64,000 nt of DNA from Antitrichia curtipendula. Lineage: Eukaryota; Streptophyta; Bryopsida; Hypnales; Leucodontaceae. Below, piece by piece: positions 11,867 through 23,857 of the stretch. Within the stretch, counting starts at the first letter, position 1. Every line of letters begins with the position of its first letter. The DNA lies in the NCBI GenBank assembly GCA_951230915.1, contig OX579633.1, positions 4,650,001 through 4,714,000 on the forward strand, read 5' to 3'. Position numbers and translations under genes: made by a program. Under the pieces are notes generated by a model that worked only from the letters and a program-made list of their open reading frames with translations, searched no databases and was not told the DNA's origin.

Positions 11867-13260
11867 GGTGGGCCTTGATTACGTAAATAGTATATGAATA
11901 GTACCTTGGCATGTTGGGAATGGAAAGCAAGAGTGGGACATGGGTAATTGGAAGGGATGAAAACAAATGATTTGACCATGAGAAGATTCACAATTAGTCT
12001 ACTTTTTCATATAGGTGTTCTTGTATTAAGTAATTTCTTTGGTTAGTACACAAACCATGTTTCCACTAGTTGTAATACATCTCATTTTCACTTTAGGGTT
12101 AATAGGTCAATTGTCTACATAATTTCATCCTCAAGACTTTCCCAAAATAATAGAATTAAAATTTTCAAATCCTCGTCATTTTCTTCTTATAAGTGTCCCA
12201 ACTCTAGCAATTTGACTACAACAGAACTCTAATAAGTGCACCCTCTGTGAGGGAATAAACCTCCGTGAAGTAATAGGTCTGAGTGGTCCCGACTTCCGGA
12301 ATAACAATGAGAGCGGGCCAAGCAGTAAGTGGTGGACCTCACCTTGTCACAAAAGAAGGAAAATATGATTGTTAACAAACTTCGTGGGCTTAAAGATGTG
12401 ACATAGTAAACCACAAGGGCAACTTCCTATGTAGTGCAGACCCTCTCCAATGCCTTGAACCTCTTTAAAGTAATTCTACCAAGTGGTCCGAGACGTGTGT
12501 AGTTAGAGGAGTTGCACATTACCAATTGGAACATGTCTCCTCAATTTCTTATCCCCTCTTCACTCATGTTCTTTTTTTACTTCCTTTTAATACACACGAT
12601 CAATTTCATTTATTTATTTATTTAATTAAAATATATATAGATCATTTTAGTTATATCACTTAATTATACTTAATTGCACTTATTCTTGCAGCAATTCAGA
12701 GCAACCTTCGGATCCCATGTTGGCAGGTACAACTTCAGTTGGAGGGAAAGAAAGGACCGAATTCCAAAAATGCCCCCCAAAAAATGTTAAAATCAGCATT
12801 CTGATTGATTCTCTTATAGTAATCCCGGGAATCACTTCATGCAAACTTCATTTTATTCACTGCTACAATTAGGAACCCACCCACTCAGAGGAAATATCAA
12901 CGACCACCAGGTGCAATTGCTAAATTACCCTGCCATGGAATAAAAAATCATAGTCCTCTTCTGACCAAAAATAAATAAATAAAAAAAAACAGCAAGGCCT
13001 TGGAATAAACCTTAAAATAAAATTAAGAAAAATCACAGTGCCGGTGAATATTCCAAGATTCGGTAAACGGGCATAGGAATTTGGAATTTGGAACCCTGAG
13101 GTTGATCCTGGCCCTTCCGGGCATCCAGCTAAAAAGCCATACTCAGCGTATACATAAATTAAGCTATCAAATTGTACCCATGACCTACAAAAATGGAAAA
13201 AGAAAGAAAGAATAAGGCCTCTTCTGGCAGGTGCCCACATGCTATTGTACCCCCAAATAT
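11867..13260. other. Spacer with possible pogo-like terminus
   Basis: 12215-12490 includes ACAGAACTCTAATAAGTGCA, AACCTCCGTGAAGTAATAGG and GAGTGGTCCCGACTTCC, with a second worn copy, AACCTCTTTAAAGTAATTC...GTGGTCCGAGAC, near 12465-12500. This layout resembles Emigrant/pogo-type plant MITE ends, but the match is from memory of a motif and is weak. The rest (12500-13260) shows no gene; the 106-codon minus-strand frame at 12920-13240 is not recognised. Confidence 0.3.
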
Positions 13261-13269
13261 TGAGCCCCT

Positions 13270-13570
13270 GTGAGATCCGGAAACTTGGTTAAGGGGGGGT
13301 CTATTAATTTAATTTTTTTACTTCGGATGGCAAATTGCTAATCTCACTTGGATTCCCTCGCTCGTCCCCGAGGGAAAACGCTGAAATATTTTATTTGTCA
13401 TGCATGATGAAATTTGCAAATTTTGAATTCATATTTGCAATTAGTGTCCCAAAATTAGCTTAGAAAGGTGTAGAACATAAATTAATCAAGCACAAACTAG
13501 GGGTGTTTTTATTACATGCCCCCCGGAATGACTTTGGGAGGACGAGCAAGGGGGTTGATTCACCCCAACC
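13270..13570 (+). repeat. Fold-back repeat F2, fragment
   Basis: GATGAAATTTGCAAATTTTG followed by AATTCATATTTGCAAT and CCCAAAATTAGCTTA matches 46327-46400 closely. It ends in the same kind of purine/C-rich tip (GGGGGTTGATTCACCCCAACC). The following bases to 13879 hold a TTAGAGCATCGCCACCAGG stretch at about 13610, which looks like a MITE terminus without a visible partner. Confidence 0.5.
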
Positions 13571-13879
13571 AATAGCATCCACTTTAATCGGCTCTTTTTC
13601 AAATAAGAGTTAGAGCATCGCCACCAGGTCTCGTCTCACCAGTGCCACTTTAGGCTTGCCGTGCATGTCTAGAGAAAATGGTCTACACCATCACCCCATT
13701 ACAATACAAATTGTGTTGTTCCTCCCGTCACTCTCACATTTGCTAGGCAAACGGAGGGGCTTTGTAGTGAGCAATTTTTACATTCACACCAACTTGGTCA
13801 ACTTTGACTATGGCTTTAGTAGAAGATGTGGAGGCTAGTGAGAAGGGTGAAAAGAAAAGGAAGAACTTTACTGAAGACT

Positions 13880-14443
13880 GTAACCCCTAAAGGACCGAGG
13901 CTATTTTCTGTCAAAACTACCACTTCTGCTACGTTCACCCAAGAAAACCAAAAATATATATATTTTGGAATCTAACCATAGGATCTTGTATTTAACTTGT
14001 CTCATATCAAATTTCATCAAATTTGATTGTATGGATTGGAAGATATTAGCATTCAAAGTTGGAGAAAAAGCTTTTTTTCAAGAAGATGCTTAGATTGCCC
14101 CCAAAACAAGATTGTCCATAATTTTCTCATCTCTAGTCCAAATAGAATGAATCAAAGCTTCATATGTAGACAACAACATAATATTTTAGGAAATTTTAAA
14201 AATATATATATTTTGAATTTTTGTGATTTTTTTGGTGTTGCCCGCCAACCTCCGTTTTGGGCTTATTGTACCATGACTTTTGCTACCAGACACCGATTGA
14301 AATAAAAAATTTATATCCACAAAGCTCTCAGCAATCTACACAACTTCAAAAAATTCAAAAAGATTCACTACAAATTGAAACAATAGAAACCTACCCAGAC
14401 CCAAATTGTCCTCGGAGAGGACAAACAATCCTTCAGGGATTAA
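13880..14443 (-). mobile_element. TTAA element family B, internally deleted copy
   Basis: 564 bp from GTAACCCCTAAAGGACC to CCTTCAGGGATTAA. The content is family B read backwards (CATAGGATCTTGTA near the left, as in B1's 3' third), with about 350 bases missing. Frames of 92 and 111 codons overlap it but contain only repeat-derived sequence. Confidence 0.7.
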
Positions 14444-15128
14444 AGGGTGGTTGGTGTAGAACATCAGGTCATGAATACACTGCCACTTCTCATGATATAG
14501 CAAGTGCCTTGCCAATTTTTGATGTCGTGGTCAAATGGAGTGCTATTGGTGGTGATGCTCTTAATAATAGAATCGTCACCTCTACCATCTAACCTTGTAT
14601 TTTCAATTTTTTTAATCAATAGGGGGCTATGGCCTCTTTAATGCTATTTTCTGTAATATCACATCATTTGTCATATTTTTTAACCAAATCCTTGAGGTGT
14701 ATTCCCACCATGGTGGAATGTTGGTTTAGAAGAGCAATATGAGATCAAGAGATGAAATGAACTATATTATATTCTTTTCTAATTGCTACCTTATAGCATG
14801 ATGGGGTTATTTTATCGTTCCCATGGATAAAATATATTATTATAGTGTAAATGAACCTCAAGAAGTGGGTTATTTCACCTCACAATAATTTATTATGTCA
14901 CTAGAAGCAACAAAAGATGTAATAACAATTGTCAAAAAGGATTTTATACTACATTGATTCCAACAACCTAAAACACTATTTCAATGGCAATTTTCCATTC
15001 ATTGTTTAGAAGTCATATGTTGTTTTGTAGAAGGGAGACTATCCAACATGGTTAGCATTGATGACCAATTCCAACGAGCCTTTAGATGCATTCCTTGACT
15101 AATGTAAGCATACTCCAAACCAACCAAA
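14444..15128. other. Anonymous spacer
   Basis: No gene. The 111-codon plus-strand frame ending at 14592 runs out of the B copy into this stretch and has no recognisable domain. Confidence 0.35.
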
Positions 15129-16056
15129 TTAACCCCTAAAGGATCAACATGTGTTTTTTGGCAATATAGATTTTTTGGGTATGTGTGACTGGAGATTTCC
15201 ATATTTATGGCTAAAATTTTAATATAAGGTGGGTATGAGGAATATCTTTCATATGCACTAAATTTCATGACATTTGGAAATATGAGTAAAATATCATGGC
15301 CTAATACGTTAATTTTTTTTGTAATTGGGCAGTTTGGGCAGATTAAAAAAATTACTTTTTTCAAAAATAAAAATTTGAAATTGATTTTCTAGAGTTATAT
15401 ATACATGGAAAGCTTCAAATCATTCCATTTTGATCAATGAATCAAAAGTTATGAGGGTTTTTAGTTTGTGGGCAATTATAGATTCTTTACTCTAAAATAA
15501 ACTTTGAAGTCCTTTATCTTACTCAGTTTTCAATTTTTTTGGAAAAAAATAAAATTATAGGATGTAGATTTTTTATTACAACATTATAACCATTGGAATT
15601 GGCATTTTTCAATTCCATAACTAAATTCTTAACAATTTAGTATTTTGAATCATTCTCTAGTTCATTCTACTTACTATTTTTTTCCTATATGTTGTACAAC
15701 TCCAAATGATGTGAAAATTTTCAAACATGTAAGACAACTTCTTTAGGAAAATGAATCCAAAGAAGCACCTCCAATTTGGTCATTTTTTCATAGTAAAGTG
15801 AACTTGTGAAGTGCAGCTGCCCGATTTTTTGTAGGGCCAAAGAATGATTTTAATGAATTTTAATCCTTATATTTAGCAATCCGTGAGGTGGAAATTTCTG
15901 AAATTTTTACCACATGTTCTCAAGTCAGCATACTACAAGACCATATGGTTGCATGTGTCAAAAAAACTTTTTTTTCCAAAATTTGGTACTTGTATTAAAG
16001 ATGGCAGTTCTTGAGTGTTTTTGGTGAAAATATAATCATGGAACTTTAGGGGTTAA
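15129..16056 (+). mobile_element. TTAA element, family A (copy A2)
   Basis: 928 bp with intact TTAACCCCTAAAGGATC and AACTTTAGGGGTTAA ends. It belongs to the same subfamily as A4 (GTGTGACTGGAGATTTCC, TCATGACATTTGGAAATA). It contains the shared 3' boxes GTGAAGTGCAGCTGCCCG and GGCAGTTCTTGAGTGTTTTT. The 121-codon minus-strand frame inside is a shadow of the repeat. Confidence 0.88.
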
Positions 16057-17715
16057 GAAATCTACTGCTATATATGTACCTCTATCTTGCATGTAGGCAT
16101 ATCAAATACACAACAACAACATATATTATTGGTTTTGGATGCATTGTTGATTTTGGATCTACCTACCTTAGAACATAATTTCTACAAGTGATGCAACACT
16201 ATTGTCACAACATTGATGCAACGCTATTATGACTCTCACTCGCCTTGCAAACTAGATGACTTGTTAAGAGGTCATCCAATTTGTAAGGCGAGTAGGCCTC
16301 CGAGACTTGAAAACAAAGTTGGTTTTGCAAGCCTAGGTGAGATGGCCTACAAAAAATACATTTGGCTTGTTATTGGCCAATTATTTCACACATCACTCTA
16401 CTTTTTTATCATTCACTTTTCACACTGTTGTTTGAAGTCGGGTGGTGATGTCCTTTAAGTAGTGACTACACCTAATTTCAACCGTTTTCTAAAATTGACC
16501 ACTCTAGATTCTTCCCTAAAATGTACTCCCACTGTTCATAAGAGTCTAGGGTTGGTTTTAGAAACACCTATTTTCAGCAATTTGAAAGTTTGTAGTTTAT
16601 TCATATGGTATCCCAAAAATGCATTCTAAAAGAATCTAGAATCTCCTTTTGATTACCAATATGCCCCCAGGAAAAGGTTTTCAATAGAATAATGGGAACC
16701 ATGTTGAATTGTTTATTTGCACAATTTTAGGTGTAGTTATTTTACACTTCCATTTATGGCCTCCTTACATGTATTGGGCATCCCGGAAATTGTACAATGT
16801 GTGCTACAGGGAAAAATAGGCATTACACTTTCATGTGGACCTGATGGGCGGGGAAGGAAACAATAAAAAAAAAATCACTCGTACTAGATTCACTAGTCTC
16901 CACCAATGTTGTTCTTTTTCGGTAATTGGTGAAACTTCAATTCCTCCTTTCCCACTTGCCTACCCAAACAAGACAACCGACAAAGCTGCTTTTGTCTGCT
17001 TGCTTGAATTAGCTATAAACTTGCCCATTGGACAAGCATGTAAAGAGGCCCTTAGACCCATATACATTTTGGTCTCCTAGCTAGATTTTTCAACTTTTCT
17101 AATGTTCATGCGTTACGACATCTCAGTCCCATTGAAACAACGTGGAAGCCAATGCTAATTGTCCATGTGTTTCAAGGGAAGGAAGAAAAAGGAAAAAACA
17201 AAAACAAAACAAAAAAAACCATGTGGAAGAGGTCAGCGATTTTGGTTGTACATCAATTTTAGTTTTTTTTTTAATTTTAAATTTTTATCATCCTACCGAC
17301 CCAGAAAAAGAAGAAGACTAAAAGTTAGTCCCCATTACCTTTCCAAAGTGCCTTTGTCGGTGGTCGTAGAAGTTGAATCCCAAGTCTTTGTAAAGCAAAG
17401 AAAAACGAGCAACTACTCCGAAGACTGGTTGACGAAAACAAGCCCCGATTATCAGGCGGCCCTTCGAACTTGCAGCCGTTTGTCAAACAAAAGTCTTCAA
17501 TATTCAGACAATAGTAAACTTTATGACCACAAGGATGGAAGAAAAAAACATCACAATAATTAATGCCCAAATAATTTAATGAAAGTCTGTAGCAGTGGAG
17601 CTGATTCACTGCCCAATAGAACGCTAATGAAATTTAATTATGCAGTCATGGAAAACAGCCCACCCCCAAAAAAAGAAAAAGAGTGTGGAATAGTTTCAGT
17701 TGTAGAATATAAGAT
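16057..17715. other. Spacer with unrecognised frames
   Basis: 16213-16458, 16835-17080 and 17159-17563 contain plus-strand frames of 81, 81 and 134 codons. The last is lysine-rich at its start and less AT-rich than its surroundings at 17290-17500. None shows a domain I recognise, a start context or splice-supported extension. This may be relic genic or promoter DNA, but a gene call is not justified. Confidence 0.3.
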
Positions 17716-18145
17716 TATGGTAAAACCACCCATTACCAACCGGCCATCAATAACCAACTTGTAGGGTGCAGCTATTTCCATCCAAGGTTGGTATAGATTC
17801 CAACCATAATTTGAAATGTGATTTTTTCTCTTTTGCAAGGTTGGCACTATAAACTCATGACACATGTCCTGATTTAGTGAACAAGAAAGCATGAAGCAAT
17901 GAGTGGGAAAGTAGTAGTTATGTACTGGTCGAAATTGGAAGACTCTATATGTTGGGTATGGGTTGAGGCCAACTTTTGGCTTCCGAAATTCATAGTAAAT
18001 TCAGTTTAAGGAAAAAAAATCATGAAAACTTGGCAATGCTCATCATTTCTATCTTCCTACAAGAGTGTAAATTCATATTGCCTTCTACTGCTCTAGAATA
18101 TATGCATAATTGCTTAAGTGGTCGACAATGGGTGGTTCCACTATA
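17716..18145 (+). repeat. Dispersed repeat R1, copy 1 (probable MITE)
   Basis: About 430 bp with inverted ends TATGGTAAAACCACCCATT and AATGGGTGGTTCCACTATA. It matches 30157-30992 (GTAGGGTG-AGCTATTTCCA, GGTATGGGTTGAGGCCAAC, TTGCTTAAGTGGTCG). In this copy CACTATAAACTCATGAC is continuous, whereas copy 2 is interrupted at that TA by element M6. No transposase. Confidence 0.75.
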
Positions 18146-18573
18146 GATTGAAACGGTACTGGAAATGTATTATACAAACTTTGGGGGCTTGGCCGTTGTG
18201 TACCTTGGTTTCTTGTTCTAATGCAATGGTTCTTTCCATTTGTTCAAAAGGAAAAGAAAAAGAAAAAAGTATTATAAGAGTGGAATAGAGAAACCATTCT
18301 AATTAAAACAACCATAATATGACAACAATTTGTCAATTTGTAGGAGATGTTTTGCTAGATGTCACATACTTGGCATTCAGTAGCAATCAACCCTATAAAA
18401 ACACACATTTGAAAACATTATTAGAATTGAATGCAAAACACACTTTTGTAATATAAATGAAAAAAAAAAAATTGAAGGAAAAACATAGAATATGGTGTAC
18501 GGGTAATTCGGATTCTAGCACTTGGAGCATATAATAGTAATAGTTCTTTCAATTTTTCAGTTTCTTCAAAATT
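18146..18573. other. Spacer with a LINE-like 3' tail
   Basis: 18180-18270 reads GGCTTGGCCGTTGTGTACC, then TTGTTCTAATGCAATGG and an A-rich tail with GAAAAAG runs. This resembles the 3' ends of plant non-LTR retroelements, but no reverse transcriptase sequence is present. The remainder is anonymous. Confidence 0.3.
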
Positions 18574-18829
18574 TTAACCCCTAAAGCCTTAAACTGCATT
18601 TTTAGGCAACATAGTGATTTTGGGCAATTCACTACGGATGGAATTTTTCTTTATTTTTCTTTGAAATTTTCACACCAAAAACAAAAACCTTTCAGCCCAG
18701 TGTACTCCAAGATCCTACAATTTTATATGCTCAAAAATGATATTTTCCTAAATTTTTGGTATTTGTACTAGAAATGGCAGTTTTGGAACATTTTTGATGA
18801 AAACATAGCCAAAAACCTGTAGGGGTTAA
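18574..18829 (+). mobile_element. TTAA element, family A, deletion derivative (A3)
   Basis: A 256-bp copy retaining both ends (TTAACCCCTAAAGCC; CCTGTAGGGGTTAA), the 5' box GGCAACATAGTGATTTTGGGC and the 3' boxes CCAAGATCCTACAATTTT and GGCAGTTTTGGAACATTTTT. About 690 internal bases of the full-length form are missing. This is typical of internally deleted cut-and-paste elements. It lies about 0.8 kb beyond the RBOH stop codon. Confidence 0.85.
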
Positions 18830-19639
18830 AATGGGGTAGACCTATACCTAACTCATCAACACATACACCCAAAATGGATGTCTTGAAAGTTACAATCAAC
18901 TAAGGTTGACCAAGGCACATCCCCTTTTCAGGTTGACAGAAAATTAACACCAGGTTTGACACAATTCAACAAGTTCAATGACAACTCACATAAGCACCCC
19001 ATCCCCCCATCCCCAAATTTGAGACCATGTATCCAAGTGAAGAAGCAGGCCTTGCGGCCACTTAAATTTTTTTGTGTGTTTTCTTCGTTTTTCCGATCAA
19101 TTTTTTCACATAAGATGAACCCTTGGCTGGTACCCCTTGCGAGGGAAAGCCGAATCCCAAGGGGAGGCTACTGGAGGCTGCCGAGTTGCCAAGACTGACA
19201 AACACGAGCACATTTCAATAGAAGAAGCCTGGCTGTTTGCTTAGCTAGCATTCCCATCTTCGTAAACGCTGCGCTTGCATGCCTTGAGCCCCTTCTAAGG
19301 TCTTATGACTCTGCCCTACTTTGCATTCATTAATTAATTAAGACTCGATCATCAGCTACTACTACAAGGATGGCTCGCTCTCTCGATCTCGATCACTAAA
19401 AAAAATGGGATTCATTCGTTTCATTTTCATTTCATTCTAGCTCCGTTACGTTTCGAAGAAGAAGAAGATCTGATCTGTATTGTAAAGAATCGGTGACCTT
19501 GGGCTCGCCACCAACTTTGACAATGATTGTATATATATTACAACTTCCATGGCTGCTGCTGCTCTGCTGCTGAGGCGCTGAATCACAGTTGGAATTCGTG
19601 TTTTTTTTTATCTACAAGCTTGCTTGGTCAGATCCATCC
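18830..19639 (-). other. RBOH 3' flank / presumed 3' UTR
   Basis: The base composition becomes GC-balanced from about 19100 towards the gene. On the minus strand just past the stop there is GATAAA (about 19604-19609) and, further on, AATATA (about 19530-19540). These are near-upstream-type variants; no canonical AATAAA is seen, so the poly(A) site is not fixed. No other gene was seen in this stretch. Confidence 0.35.
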
Positions 19640-22600
19640 TCAGAAATTCTCCTTGTGGAACGAAAACTTGGTGGTGGACTTCTGGGTGAAGGTTCTGGAG
19701 AGGCTTTCCAGCTCGTTGGCTAGTGCTACTGGTCCACAATAAAATACTCCTGCAAAACCACCACCGGGGAAAAAATAAAGATCAAAAAACAGGATGTCTT
19801 TAAGTAACTCAAATCGGGAGCCTTGCTGGGTGGTATGGAAAGTAGGACATGTGAAAAAGGATGAGCGTTTGAGTTACTCAGCATAATCTTAAAGAAGACG
19901 ATTTGTAAAAGAAGATGTTAAGAAATGGAGTTGTCAAGAGTACCAACTAAATTTAGGGTTTAGGGATGGTAATAACCCAGTTTAGGGATGATTATAAGGT
20001 TTCATTAAAGATTACGAAGAGCTGAGAGAGTGAGAGATTCGTACCAACTCGCTTGTCCGGGTGTGTAGCAGCTAGCTTTGAGAAGACACTCTTCCAATTA
20101 GGTCTTGCAAAATGCGTGCGTGCCTGCAAAGTCGATCAGAAGCAAACGTGAGCCAAATGCTAAACTGAAAGGCAGCAATTAGGGCTTCCAACATGGCTTC
20201 GAAAAAGAAAAGGAGACGTACCCTTGTGCCAGAAACAAGGTCAACCCCATTTTTGGCATGGTGTAATGCTTGCAACATCATCACCAATGTCGACCTCGCA
20301 TCTCCTTCCTCGTAAACACTCGTCAAGTAATTATGCATCTCAATGTACTCCTGCAAACACCGTGACACCAGAGTTAGCACTGTCTCTTAGTCATTGAGAT
20401 TCTACATATCCCAGCTTCAGCAACAACGTGTTCAAAATTCTTTGATATTCTTGAGCTGGCACCAAGTGCACAGCAACTCTTAGACCTCCAAAAGCAAGGC
20501 ATGTAAACCCTAAATCACCCTTGCACCACAATGGACACCAATTCATTCCAAACCCTAAACCTAAGGCGATCATTCCTCCCTCCCCCTCCTTCATTTCACC
20601 ACCTCAATCAAGAGAGACCATCATTTCTGGCTCCATCTAGTCATTTCCTAAACCTAAATCAATTCAGGACCATCATTCTTCATTTCAAAACCTAATCCAA
20701 AGACTATCATTCGCTTCACCTCGTCATTTCAAAACCTAAACGAAAGACTGTCATTATTTTCTTCCCCAAATCACGGCCCTTCAGTCATTCATCTCACAAA
20801 ATTTGAGAAGGGCAAGGGCAAGGGCTTCCATTACCTTGTTATCCACCTCCTCCACGTCTCGCATAACCCCTCGAAACCAATCAAACGACCCTTGCTCCCT
20901 CGTCACCCAATAGAAATACGCCTTGGGCTTCCTCTTCCTCTTCTTCACCTTCCCCCCCGCCCTCGGACTCTTCGCTATCTCCCCACTCAGTTGCGAAAAT
21001 TCCCGACTCACGTTCGGATCCGGCCCTAATCCCAACCCTAACCCCGACCCGCCCGAGCCGCTCGACCCACTCTCCGTCTTCTGGTGATGCAACATGTCCT
21101 TCAAAATACTAATGAACGGGGTGGCCCCAATCCCCAGTCCCACCAGCAACAGTACATCGTACTTCAGGTAGTCTTGAGCAGGAGCACCGTAAGGCCCATC
21201 GATGTAGAGCTTGGGGAAACGCGCAGCAAGGGTCAGTTCCCCACTGAGACCGTAGTTGTTGACTGTTTGGAGACGAGGGCGACCACCGCAAGCTTCACTG
21301 AAAAGCTTCTTCATCTCGGCAGTCCAGTCGCCCAGAGTGCGGATGTGGACGGAGAGGAAAGGGTCGTCCGGGGAAGAGGTGATGGAGAAAGGGTGCCATT
21401 CGAAGGAGGAAATCTCGGGGCATTGGAGGAAGAGGTACATGCCGGACTTGTATTTGAAATTGTCGGGTTTGGTGATGTGGATGGCGAGCACGTTGCCGGT
21501 GTAGATGGCGGCCTGAATGGCAGGGAGGGAGACAGGGGGGTGAGTGGAAGAAATGGGGAAGAATTTGGAGAGAACCCATATCAGGAAGTGGATGGAATTG
21601 TTCGACTTGATTTTAGGATTTCGTGAGGCTTTTGTGATTTGGGACTCACCTTGACGACGTCGACCTTTGTGGAGTTTGTGCGGTACATGCGAAGGAAACG
21701 CTCGCCTGCGTAGAGGAGTAATGGAACCGCGATGTACATCCATGTCTGCACAACAAACACCCACTGGAAATTTGAAACCCTAACTCTCGGATTGGAAGAG
21801 CAGTATGGTGGGATTCTAGCGGGATCAATAGTGTTCCAACGACGCTGTAAGGAATCTTGCCCTATTCAACCTCTTATCACTAAATGAATTAATTTAAGCA
21901 TATCGTCTACTGAGAAAGCATCCCCGAGTTTTGACTTACAGGTGGACGACTCTCGAATCACACAACCTGGACATTGATTTTGAACATTGACAGTTTCGAT
22001 TGGGTGCTTTTTTAGTGAATTTGAATGTTGGAAGTCGGATGCAATCAAGAGAGATTAGAGACAAGAGATTAGAGAAAAAAAGAGGTATGAGATTCGTACC
22101 GAGCGCTCGTACCACGGATTCCGGAGCAGGAGCTTGACTGTATGCAGAATCAGCAGCACATACACAATAACAAACAAGTGATGCGAGTACCAGAACGCAT
22201 TAAACCCCGTTAACCTATGAAACGGCCACGGCAATTTCACCAAGCTCCTTCTAAACCAATGTGTCGCCAACAAAAACGCCACAATCATCAACCCCAACAT
22301 CAGCAGCCCGCTCCACCCCACCGACATCTCCATGATCTCCTTATACGTCGGCTGCTTCTCAAAGTCATGCCCCAAATACTTGAAAAACTTCTCTTCAGGC
22401 GCATTCACTAAATTCGGGATATCACACGTAATATGACACGTAACGTGCGTGAAAACACCACACGCAATTCCCCCAGCAATGATCTTATGAAAGTCGAGAT
22501 TATCATCAAAAGGAATGATCTTCCCAAGTCGAGTGGAGCGCAGACGAGTGAGCGTGTTGCGACAAACGGGCAAAAGAATGAGCGCCATGTTGAGCTTCAA

Positions 22601-23857
22601 AGTCTCAGCTGCTCCCTTTGCGATACACAGACAGTACCCCATAACGTAAAACGCGTTTCGGTGCCTGTACTGAAAAAACTTCCAGGCAAACAGAGCCGCC
22701 ATAGCCAAGACCCAGAGCGACAGAATCCAGAGACGCTTCCAATTGTCGAGAGCGAAATAGTGTGATCGCTCAACAAATTTCGTGATCTGAGTACGCTTGC
22801 TTCTGGAGGTTAACAATTGGCTGTAATTCACGATTGCATCTTTGCCGAATCCTTGCACTGATCCACGAAGGAGTGTTTCCAATTGCGAAAGCTCAATGTA
22901 ACCCACACGATCCACATCAAGCTCTTCCATAATAAGCGCGGCGTACTCTGCTGCTTGCTCTTTCAGCTTGGAGAGTTTATTCGCGCTCGCGCTCAACATG
23001 ATCAACTGCTTCACTTCCTCCCCCGTGATCCTTCCATCCAAATCCTTGTCGCATAAATCAAAGAACATTTGAATCCGTGCGTCGAAGCTTGTGTCCGTGA
23101 TCCGAATCCAATACTGGTACAGATCCTCTTTACTAATCGCCTGCACTTTCTCACTCCGCTTGCGCCTCACCGCCGCGTCGTAAAGCTCATTCGCAAACTC
23201 CTTCGAGTCTTTCATTCCAATGCACTCCGCGAAGCTTGACCTGGGTAACATGCAGTCGCTATTCGCAAGCTTATGAAACCGAGTCTCCACTTGCTCCCAT
23301 GATTTCTTCTGATCCGCAGTGGCCGTCGCTTTGCTGATGTAACGAAGCCCTTCGATTGCGTACTCCGCGCGAGAAGGGTTTTTCTGCATTCGAATGGACG
23401 AGCATTTCCCGAGCTCCGGGTCGTCAGTACTCTCGTCTTGCACTCGGGAGCTTCGTGTGAAATCGTGGCTGAACTGCTTCACTAAGGTTCCCACTGTTTT
23501 GATGCTCTCTCGAAAGGAGCTTGGGCGGCGAGAATCGACTTCGAGGCCGTCGCTGCGAGGCTCCCCGGGTACTAAGGGAGCCTCGGCGGGAGTGACGCTC
23601 GTGAGAGTGATGTGGTTGTGGCCCACGTCGAAGCTGAGCTCCAGCATTGCTTGTCCGAGAGGAACATCCTCGCAGTCAGATAGTGGAGGCTCAGGCTGCC
23701 AGCCAGAGCTTTGGGAGCTGCTGGTGCCAGCCTCCAACATACTCTCGATGTCTACCGACACGTCACGGCTTATGGAATGGTGACGCAAATGCGTGGCGCT
23801 TAATGAAGGAGGCTCCTTGCTGCTGTTACTCAATCTGGAGCTGTTGACACGGTCCAT
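19640..23857 (-). CDS. RBOH: Respiratory burst oxidase homolog (NADPH oxidase, superoxide-producing)
   Basis: Six exons read on the minus strand: 23857-22100, 21745-21650, 21512-20835, 20350-20222, 20123-20045, 19749-19640; all introns are GT-AG (354, 137, 484, 98 and 295 bp) and the joined frame is open for about 949 residues. The ATG at 23857 (MDRVNSS) is preferred: the frame runs a little further upstream but without an earlier ATG. Visible parts: a Ser-rich N-terminus (1-150); a canonical EF-hand loop D270[11 protein letters not shown]281; a second, degenerate loop D314-Q325 with Gln at position 12; six membrane segments (about 376-395, 405-430, 458-477, 513-531, 559-577, 588-600); four heme-ligand histidines H457/H471 and H559/H572 with the family's 14 and 13 spacing; the FAD motif HPFSITSSP (658-666); NADPH motifs GLGIGATPF (743-751), [13 protein letters not shown] (819-831) and YCGP (917-920); and the C-terminus FHKENF. 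Known family role: plasma-membrane enzyme moving electrons from cytosolic NADPH through FAD and two hemes to apoplastic oxygen, activated by Ca2+ and phosphorylation. Length and motifs indicate an intact, functional gene. Oddities: the first 586 codons lack introns, and residues 763-816 form a Gly/Ser-rich then Lys/Arg-rich linker. Exon 5-6 junctions rest on family similarity. Confidence 0.96.
19802..19879. repeat. Short inverted repeat inside RBOH intron 5
   Basis: AGTAACTCAAA at 19803 and TTTGAGTTACT at about 19868-19878 are inverted copies with roughly 55 bases between them. It could be a tiny MITE remnant or a stem in the intron; no target duplication is visible. Confidence 0.45.
20600..20760. 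repeat. Degenerate short tandem repeats in RBOH intron 3
   Basis: About three copies of a 40-47 base unit built on CATTTCAAAACCTAA followed by AAAGAC-and-TCATT segments. The block lies entirely within the 484-bp intron between exons 3 and 4, explaining part of that intron's greater length. Confidence 0.5.

Noticed and set aside
17159..17563. 134-codon plus-strand frame as a gene
   Set aside because: Lysine-rich and low-complexity at the start, no domain, no supporting splice or neighbour context; likely chance in A-rich DNA.
21084..21626. 180-codon plus-strand frame opposite RBOH exon 3
   Set aside because: Antisense shadow of a GC-rich exon; the RBOH reading on the other strand explains the open frame.
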